From NCBI GenBank assembly GCA_027592155.1, contig JAQCKY010000059.1, positions 1-8,803 on the forward strand: a stretch of DNA of 8,803 nucleotides, read 5' to 3'. Shown piece after piece: positions 1 to 4,382 of the stretch (its first letter is position 1; the number at the start of each line of letters is the position of its first letter). The notes beneath the pieces are model-generated. The model worked only from the letters and a program-made list of their open reading frames with translations, had not been told where the DNA came from and ran no database searches. Both the position numbers and the translations under genes were made by a program. The stretch is from Pseudomonadota bacterium (GTDB lineage: Bacteria > Pseudomonadota > Alphaproteobacteria > Rhodospirillales > UBA2165).

Positions 1-43
1 GGAAATAAAAGCAAGAATGAGGCCAGTTCGTTACGGATATGCC

Positions 44-1045
44 TCAGGCGTTCACGTCAATGATAACTCGGCCCTTCACCTTCCCCGCCAGAATGTCGTC
101 GGCAAGCTTCGGCAGATCATCAAGCGTCGCGACGGAGGATATTTCCTCCAGCTTCTCGATCGGTAATTCCTTGGCAAGCCGAGCCCAGGCGGCCAGCCGC
201 CGGGGTTTTGGGCACATGACCGAGTCGATACCGAGTAAATTTACGCCCCGGAGCAAGAACGGCAGAACCGTCGCCTGCAATTTTGGCGAGGCCGCCAAAC
301 CGACCGCGGCACAGCTTCCGTGATACATCATTGAAGCCAGAAGATTACCCAAGATCGGTCCACCGACATTGTCGATGGCACCGGCCCAGCGCTCCGAACT
401 CAGCGGCCCCTTGGGCGGCGTCTCCAATTCTTGTCGGGAAATCATCGCGGTCGCACCGAGCCGGGTCAGATAATCATGTGTTTCCGGACGCCCCGTCCCC
501 GCCACGACGGAATAGCCGAGGCTGCCCAGGATGGCGACAGCGACACTGCCGACGCCGCCCGCAGCACCGGTAACCAGCACGTCGCCCCGGTCGGGAGTGA
601 GCCCATGATCCTCAAGCGCCATCACCGCCAACATCGCCGTAAAGCCGGCCGTGCCGATCGCCATAGCTTGGCGGCCATCGAGACCGTCCGGCAACGGCAC
701 CAGCCAATCACCCTTGACCCGCGCCATCTGTCCGTAGCCGCCCCAATGGGCCTCTCCGACCCGCCAGCCGGTCAGAACGACTTTATCGCCGGCGCTATAA
801 TCGGGATTGTCGGACGCCGTGACGGTGCCGGAAAAATCAATACCCGGCACATGGGGGTAATTACGCACCAGACCCGGTGTTCCTTTCAGAACCATGCCAT
901 CCTTGTAATTGATGGTGGAATAATCGACCGCCACGGTGACGTCCCCGTCGGGAAGGTCCGAAGCCGAAAGCTCTTCGATCGCCGTGGTGACCGTATTGCC
1001 GTCCTTCCGCTGGAGGACAGCGCGAAATATATCAAGATCTGTCAT
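44..1045 (-). CDS. acuI: Acrylyl-CoA reductase / YhdH-YhfP family NADPH oxidoreductase (AcuI-like)
   Basis: A 333-residue medium-chain dehydrogenase/reductase of the YhdH/YhfP (AcuI) group; E. coli AcuI is of similar length (about 324). The N-terminal GroES-like part has the family signature NYKDGMVLKGTPGLVR near residues 46-61 followed by PHVPGIDFSG (64-73). The Rossmann part carries the nucleotide-binding TGAAGGVGS at 159-167 and GTGRPE further on, typical of NADPH-preferring members. No structural-zinc cysteine cluster is seen, as expected for this zinc-free branch. Known family members reduce acrylyl-CoA to propionyl-CoA, a detoxification step in 3-hydroxypropionate and DMSP metabolism; older annotations say quinone oxidoreductase. 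The ATG at 1045 is preceded by a weak GGACGA-like ribosome site. It lies 120 bases downstream of pyrC on the same strand, with no functional link evident. Family assignment is strong; the substrate is inferred from family. Confidence 0.92.
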   Translation of the reverse strand: MTDLDIFRAVLQRKDGNTVTTAIEELSASDLPDGDVTVAVDYSTINYKDGMVLKGTPGLVRNYPHVPGIDFSGTVTASDNPDYSAGDKVVLTGWRVGEAHWGGYGQMARVKGDWLVPLPDGLDGRQAMAIGTAGFTAMLAVMALEDHGLTPDRGDVLVTGAAGGVGSVAVAILGSLGYSVVAGTGRPETHDYLTRLGATAMISRQELETPPKGPLSSERWAGAIDNVGGPILGNLLASMMYHGSCAAVGLAASPKLQATVLPFLLRGVNLLGIDSVMCPKPRRLAAWARLAKELPIEKLEEISSVATLDDLPKLADDILAGKVKGRVIIDVNA

Positions 1046-1165
1046 AAAATAGTCGTCCGGATGAATTCTGCTTACCGCACGTTAGGCACCCGGGTGGCGC
1101 AGGACAAGCGGCCATTCGTCAACGCTTAGCAAAACCGGATGGCTCCCACTTACGTCGAGATGAAT

Positions 1166-2221
1166 TTAGCCGGCGACGGACCAGGATGGTGGATTTTCAG
1201 CGGAAAAGACGCGCACCGGATCGCCGCCGTTGACCGAAACCATCTCGGGTAACGCCTGGCCGTCCTGACGCAAGGTAAGGCTCGTCTCGTTCGGCTCCAG
1301 CCCATAAAACAGAGGCCCGAATTCGGAGGCAAAGCCCTCCAACCGGTCGAGCGCATCCTCTTCTTCGAACACTTGAGCATAGAGTCCCATCGCGCAGGGT
1401 GCGGTAAAAATTCCGGCGCAGCCGCAGGCCGCTTCTTTGGCGCTGATCGCATGGGGGGCGGAATCGGTCCCCAGAAAGAAATAAGGCGCACCCGATACCG
1501 CAGCTTCCCGCAGCGCCAAGCGATGACGTTCCCGTTTGGCGATGGGCAGACAATAATTATGGGGACGGATACCCCCCTCGAAGATTGCGTTGCGGTTGAT
1601 AATCAGATGATGAGCCGTGATCGTCGCCGCGAGTTTACCGGGCTGTGCCGACACAAAATCGACGGCATCTTTTGTCGTCACATGTTCCAACACAATCTTG
1701 AGTTCGGGAAAGTTTGTGACCAGCGGGGTCAAGATACGGTCGATAAAAACCGCCTCCCGGTCAAAAATATCGATATCGCTGTCGGTCACTTCGCCATGGA
1801 TCAGCAACGGCATTCCCAGCCGCTGCATGGTCTCGAACACACCGCGGAGCGCCAAGGGGTCTGTAACGCCCGACGCGGAATTTGTCGTCGCATTGGCCGG
1901 GTAAAGCTTTACCGCCGTAAACACGCCATCGAGAAACCCCTCTTCGATTTGCGCGGGGTCCGCCGCATCGGTCAGATAGCAGGTCATGAGCGGCAAAAAG
2001 CCGGCACCATCCCCCTCATCAGGCAGCGCCTGCAGAATACGCCGCCGATAGTCAGCCGCCGCTGCCGCCGTGGTGACCGGTTCTACGAGATTGGGCATAA
2101 TGACCGCCCGCCCGAACTGCTTGGTCGTGAACGGCAAAACGGCCTCCATCATAGCGCCATCACGCAAATGGAGATGCCAGTCATCGGGCCGGCGGATGGT
2201 CAATTCTGTGGTGTAAGCCAT
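1166..2221 (-). CDS. pyrC: Dihydroorotase, class II homodimeric PyrC
   Basis: A 351-residue protein close in length to E. coli PyrC (348). It catalyses reversible cyclisation of N-carbamoyl-aspartate to dihydroorotate, the third step of de novo pyrimidine synthesis, in the cytosol. The first metal-binding motif is WHLHLRD (His16, His18, substrate-binding Arg20). Lys105 in AVKLYPANATTNS fits the carbamylated metal-bridging lysine, followed by the active-site loop. LEHVTT and ITAHHL supply the later histidines, and FLGTDSAPH holds the catalytic Asp. All key residues are present, so it should be active. The ATG at 2221 is fixed by an in-frame TAA four codons upstream (minus strand 2230-2228). 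No Shine-Dalgarno sequence precedes it and a -10-like CTATAA ends seven bases upstream of the start, so the transcript may be leaderless. No other pyrimidine gene is adjacent. Confidence 0.97.
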   Translation of the reverse strand: MAYTTELTIRRPDDWHLHLRDGAMMEAVLPFTTKQFGRAVIMPNLVEPVTTAAAAADYRRRILQALPDEGDGAGFLPLMTCYLTDAADPAQIEEGFLDGVFTAVKLYPANATTNSASGVTDPLALRGVFETMQRLGMPLLIHGEVTDSDIDIFDREAVFIDRILTPLVTNFPELKIVLEHVTTKDAVDFVSAQPGKLAATITAHHLIINRNAIFEGGIRPHNYCLPIAKRERHRLALREAAVSGAPYFFLGTDSAPHAISAKEAACGCAGIFTAPCAMGLYAQVFEEEDALDRLEGFASEFGPLFYGLEPNETSLTLRQDGQALPEMVSVNGGDPVRVFSAENPPSWSVAG

Positions 2222-2224
2222 GGG

Positions 2225-2257
2225 TGTTTATAGCATGGCCTGCGCGCTCCGACGCAA
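2225..2257 (-). promoter_or_regulatory. Candidate pyrC promoter placing transcription start at or next to the ATG
   Basis: On the minus strand TTGCGT (2257-2252) and CTATAA (2233-2228) are separated by 18 bases, close to the alphaproteobacterial housekeeping pattern. Transcription would begin about 6-7 bases beyond the -10, at about 2222-2221, which is the first base of the pyrC ATG. A 5-base inverted repeat (ACGCA at 2252-2256 and TGCGT at 2264-2268, 7-base gap) overlaps the -35 and could be an operator. Read by eye only; no start-site data. Confidence 0.4.
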
Positions 2258-2348
2258 GCCTACTGCGTTGGTATTAGCTTGGCGATTGGGCGATGGAATG
2301 CGCAAGCGGTCAGTCAGTGCCAAAATCCATCTCACTTGTCGGCAGACG

Positions 2349-3029
2349 CTACGTAATCTGCGCTTTGATCGCCGCTTCCCAACTATTGGTGTCGAAGCCT
2401 CGTGGACCTTCATCGCCGGTATAGACGATGCCGCCATCCTTATCGATCAGGAACAGCCGCATTGGCAGCGACACATATTTCCGCTCTACGTCATTATCGA
2501 TGGAATCGATCAACATCGGCATCTTGAGGTCAAGGTTGATCTGACAAGCGGTCGCCACAGCTTCCCTCTCTTCGTCGGAGGTCGGTTCCCGATAGGTAAT
2601 TCCGGCCTCGAGATTTTGCGGAACCCGCCAACCGTCATCGGGATGAGCTTCCCTAGTGTAGATGAGCAAAAAGTTCATCTGATCTTTGTAGTTCTGGTAA
2701 ATTTCGTTCAAGCGCACGGCATGATCACGAAACGGCGGTCAGGTATAGGAGCCGAAGATCAGCCCCGTGGGCTTCCCCCTCAAATCGGACAGCTTGACGG
2801 TTTCGCCGGTGCGTTTCCGCTCCCGGTCGAGCACATCGATTTCGAAATCCGGCGCCGTTGAGCCCGGTTGCGGAACATCCTTTTGCCGTGCTTTCTGTCG
2901 GGCAAAGAGGTCGTCGAATTCCTGTTCAGAAATATCCGAATTCTCCAGCCACATCTTTTTACGTTCCTCGAAGGAAAGCTGCGGTGGCGGTGATTTTTGT
3001 GGTTCTCCTGCCGTTGTCGCCTCTGCCAT
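2349..3029 (-). CDS. Selenocysteine-containing iodothyronine deiodinase-like thioredoxin-fold protein
   Basis: Read through one in-frame TGA (2741-2739), this is a 226-residue protein, similar to vertebrate deiodinase 1 (about 249) without its membrane anchor. Residues 1-60 are charged (ERKKMWLENSDISEQEFDDLF). PQPGSTAPDFEIDVL begins a peroxiredoxin/thioredoxin-like fold, then KLSDLRGKPTGLIFGSYT runs into the TGA at codon 97 and PPFR at 98-101. Deiodinases have GSCT-Sec-PSF at this spot. IYTREAHPDDGW (123-134) matches the conserved deiodinase EAH-DGW block, and the C-terminal LPMRLFLIDKDGGIVYTGDEGP matches their last strands. Both halves are needed for the fold and no other stop intervenes, which argues for Sec, not a mutation. 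The ATG at 3029 has AGGAG seven bases upstream; the longer reading to 3110 lacks one. Bacterial relatives exist with Sec or Cys, and their substrates are not established; a thiol/peroxide or reductive dehalogenation role is only inferred. Ends in TAG. Confidence 0.9.
2702..2732 (-). promoter_or_regulatory. Candidate bacterial SECIS hairpin just after the UGA
   Basis: In the mRNA, counting the U of UGA as 1, UUUCGU (10-15) pairs perfectly with ACGAAA (35-40). Within it C19-G27, A20-U26 and U21-G25 can pair to leave a small apical loop G22-C23-C24. The apical loop therefore starts 18 bases after the UGA with a G in first position, matching the described bacterial SECIS rule (loop roughly 16-37 bases downstream, G among the first two loop bases) recognised by SelB. 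The hairpin lies inside the coding sequence, as usual in bacteria. The lower stem is certain as a repeat; the upper stem is short and the fold was made by hand. Confidence 0.55.
2739..2741 (-). other. In-frame UGA codon, predicted selenocysteine (Sec97)
   Basis: The plus strand reads tca at 2739-2741, hence TGA on the coding strand. The codons before it give G-S-Y-T and those after give P-P-F-R-D-H, in the same frame as the remaining 129 residues, so no frameshift is involved. The position matches the active-site Sec of iodothyronine deiodinases. The true terminator of the gene is TAG, not TGA. Confidence 0.88.
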
Positions 3030-3036
3030 ATCCTTG

Positions 3037-3041
3037 CTCCT
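3037..3041 (-). promoter_or_regulatory. Ribosome binding site deciding the deiodinase-like start
   Basis: AGGAG on the minus strand, seven bases before the ATG at 3029, with a second AAGGA closer in. It supports MAEATTAGEPQ as the true N-terminus over the in-frame extension to 3110, whose 27 extra residues look non-coding (arginine-rich, overlapping a promoter-like region). Confidence 0.75.
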
Positions 3042-3072
3042 GTTTTGGGGTGTTGTCGATCGGCACACCTTC

Positions 3073-3110
3073 ACTGCGCGCAGTCTAGGCGGCGTAAATC
3101 GGGACTTCAA
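3073..3110 (-). promoter_or_regulatory. Candidate promoter and 12-base palindromic operator of the deiodinase-like gene
   Basis: On the minus strand TTGAAG (3110-3105) is followed after 17 bases by TAGACT (3087-3082), each matching the sigma-70 consensus at four of six positions. A perfect 12-base palindrome, ACTGCGCGCAGT (3073-3084), overlaps the -10 and the expected start point, the usual position for a repressor site. This would allow expression independent of the upstream DUF4149 gene; read-through from that gene is also possible. The palindrome is certain, the promoter is a guess by eye. Confidence 0.35.
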
Positions 3111-3130
3111 CGCTTCCGCTCAGGGAGGTG

Positions 3131-3544
3131 TTATTGAGCGAGCCGCACTAGGACAATAAGAACAGCGATGAGTTGAACGGTATGAAGGATCACGCTGATC
3201 TTGTGCCAAATCTTAAAACGCCGATCGTCACCAGCCTCGCGGGCCTTATTGACCGCCGGGAGAATGACCCGGGCGGCAAATAGAAACGATGCCGCGACCG
3301 CCAGCAACGTCCCTACTTCGATGCTATACCGGCCGGGGAATAGCGGTAGCGCTGCGGCGATTGCAACAAAGGAGCCCAGTCGGTCATAGATCGGGAAAAC
3401 CCGGCGCAAAAATTCCGCCGCATCCTCGCGCTCTGTGTAGCGGAACACCATCGGCGTGAAGAAAAAGGCAAAGCTCGTCATACCGCCAAATAGTAATGCA
3501 GTTACGATGAGGGAGACGACATGGAAATTGAACCAATCGAACAT
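3131..3544 (-). CDS. Small integral membrane protein, DUF4149 (TMEM205-like) family
   Basis: A 137-residue, very hydrophobic protein with four likely membrane helices at about residues 8-30, 56-70, 76-95 and 114-134. The short charged segments between them include RYTEREDAAEFLRRVFPIYDRLG and NKAREAGDDRRFKIWHKIS. The layout, the FFFTPMVF end of helix 1 and the final WHKISVILHTVQLIAVLIVL segment fit DUF4149, a family with no settled bacterial function. Position: inner membrane. It begins with ATG at 3544 and has no clear Shine-Dalgarno site at the right distance (an AGGAG lies about 20 bases upstream). It lies 101 bases upstream of the deiodinase-like gene on the same strand, so the two may share a transcript, though a separate promoter is possible there. 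Family call is good; role unknown. Confidence 0.85.
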   Translation of the reverse strand: MFDWFNFHVVSLIVTALLFGGMTSFAFFFTPMVFRYTEREDAAEFLRRVFPIYDRLGSFVAIAAALPLFPGRYSIEVGTLLAVAASFLFAARVILPAVNKAREAGDDRRFKIWHKISVILHTVQLIAVLIVLVRLAQ

Positions 3545-3591
3545 GAGCGGGAGAATAGTAAATTTCGCCGCTCCTGCACTAAGAAATATTT

Positions 3592-3640
3592 TTGACCCCC
3601 TCGCGCCATGGGATTAAATCCCGCATACAGGTGTTTACAA
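3592..3640. promoter_or_regulatory. Candidate overlapping divergent promoters centred on a palindrome
   Basis: For the plus-strand gene, TTGACC (3592-3597) and TTAAAT (3614-3619) are 16 bases apart. For the minus-strand DUF4149 gene, TTGTAA (3640-3635) and TTTAAT (3618-3613) are also 16 bases apart. The two -10 elements lie on top of each other inside a perfect 13-base inverted repeat, GGGATT-A-AATCCC (3610-3622). If both are real, polymerase could occupy only one at a time, and a regulator binding the palindrome would control both genes. Spacers are one base short of ideal; prediction is by eye. Confidence 0.35.
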
Positions 3641-3684
3641 CCGTGAGGGGAGAGTGGCCGATTTTCGGTCGTGTGGGATTAACC

Positions 3685-3690
3685 AAGGAG
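3685..3690 (+). promoter_or_regulatory. Shine-Dalgarno site deciding the start of the exported protein
   Basis: AAGGAG nine bases before the ATG at 3700. It selects this start over the in-frame ATG at 3592, which has no such site, overlaps the predicted promoter, and would place 36 hydrophilic residues before the signal peptide. Confidence 0.8.
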
Positions 3691-3699
3691 AACCAGGGA

Positions 3700-4359
3700 A
3701 TGCTTTCATGTTTGACGAGACGTGGCGTGATCACAGCGCTTGCCGCGGTTGCTCTGCTAGCGTTTTCAGGCGCCGCCGACGCGCAACAAGGTGGCAAAAG
3801 CAAAGGAAAGAAAGGTAAGGGTGGCCCTGCCGTCGTTTTGAAGGGCGAGGTGACGTCTTTTGAAAATGGGGCGATTACGCTTAAGTCAAAGGACGGCGAT
3901 AGCATCACCGTCCGGCTTGCCGACCGTGCCGGCGTTTTCTCCTTGTCTAAGATCAGCTTTGCCGATGTGAAACCGGGTGACTTTATTGCGTCGGCCGGCA
4001 TGCGCCAGAAGGACGGCTCCCTTCAGGCCGTCGAACTCCGCATCTTTCCGGAACAAATGCGGGGCCGTGGCGAAGGACACCGTCCCTTCCGAGGTGGCCC
4101 GGAGAGCACGATGACGAACGCCACCGTCGATGCTGTCGTCGGCGGGGTCTCGGGGCGTACGATCAAGGTCAAATACCCCGAAGGCGAAAAGATCATCAAG
4201 GTGCCGGAAGATGTTCCAGTCATGCGGATGGGGCTGGATGGCAAGAAACATCTAAAGCCGGGTGCTCACGCCGCGGTCTTCGCGCGCAAAGGAAACGGCG
4301 GCGCGCTAAGTGCCTTCCGTGTCCTCGTCGGTGCAGACGGGTTTATTCCGCCACTCTAA
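3700..4359 (+). CDS. Exported protein with two DUF5666-like beta modules, function unknown
   Basis: A 219-residue protein starting MLSCLTRRGVITALAAVALLAF, a clear signal peptide with likely cleavage after ADA (residue 28), so it is periplasmic or secreted. TRRGVI has twin arginines and loosely resembles a Tat signal, but Sec export is equally possible; Cys4 precedes the arginines and is not a lipobox. The mature start is basic and low in complexity (Lys/Gly/Ser, about 31-42). Two similar beta-rich modules follow: VVLKGEVTSFENGAITLKSKDG to about residue 120, then, after a Gly/Arg-rich linker (RGRGEGHRPFRGG), ATVDAVVGGVSGRTIKVKYPEG to the end. Each alternates short strands ending in a V-KPGDFI or L-KPGAHA turn. 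This resembles DUF5666-type small beta-barrel proteins of unknown role, possibly ligand or metal binding. It is the only plus-strand gene here, divergent from DUF4149 and convergent with the asparagine-synthase gene. Confidence 0.8.
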   Translation: MLSCLTRRGVITALAAVALLAFSGAADAQQGGKSKGKKGKGGPAVVLKGEVTSFENGAITLKSKDGDSITVRLADRAGVFSLSKISFADVKPGDFIASAGMRQKDGSLQAVELRIFPEQMRGRGEGHRPFRGGPESTMTNATVDAVVGGVSGRTIKVKYPEGEKIIKVPEDVPVMRMGLDGKKHLKPGAHAAVFARKGNGGALSAFRVLVGADGFIPPL

Positions 4360-4366
4360 GTGGCGG
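4348..4366. terminator. Hairpin between convergent genes, possible bidirectional terminator
   Basis: CCGCCACT (4348-4355) pairs perfectly with AGTGGCGG (4359-4366) across a three-base CTA loop, an 8-bp GC-rich stem that overlaps the stop codon (4357-4359) of the plus-strand gene. It stands just before the 3' end of the opposite gene (4383). No T-run follows on either strand, so it is not a classic intrinsic terminator, but its position between convergent genes suggests a role in 3'-end formation or mRNA stability. Confidence 0.45.
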
Positions 4367-4382
4367 GGGTGAGGCGCAGAAT

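Noticed and set aside
431..1129. A 232-residue plus-strand ORF opposite acuI
   Set aside because: Antisense shadow of a conserved reductase; Arg/His-rich composition and no motif.
1069..1165. Possible intrinsic terminator between pyrC and acuI
   Set aside because: The only inverted repeats there are a 5-base AAGCG/CGCTT pair with a 12-base loop and the short CACCCGGGTG palindrome; neither is followed by a T-run.
1373..2233. A 286-residue plus-strand ORF opposite pyrC
   Set aside because: It is rich in Arg, His and Gly with no domain, and is fully antisense to an unmistakable dihydroorotase.
2220..2861. A 213-residue plus-strand ORF opposite the selenoprotein gene
   Set aside because: It runs antisense across the deiodinase-like gene and the pyrC promoter, has no recognisable motif, and its existence follows from the codon pattern of the real gene.
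2349..3110. Two separate minus-strand genes (2739-3110 and 2349-2717) or a pseudogene broken by a nonsense mutation
   Set aside because: The halves are in the same frame, separated only by a TGA and seven sense codons, and together rebuild the deiodinase active site with the stop exactly at the Sec position. The GTG at 2717 has no ribosome site and would begin after the active site.
3592..3699. N-terminal extension of the exported protein to the ATG at 3592
   Set aside because: It has no ribosome site, would bury the signal peptide behind 36 polar residues, and overlaps the promoter-like region. The ATG at 3700 has AAGGAG at nine bases.
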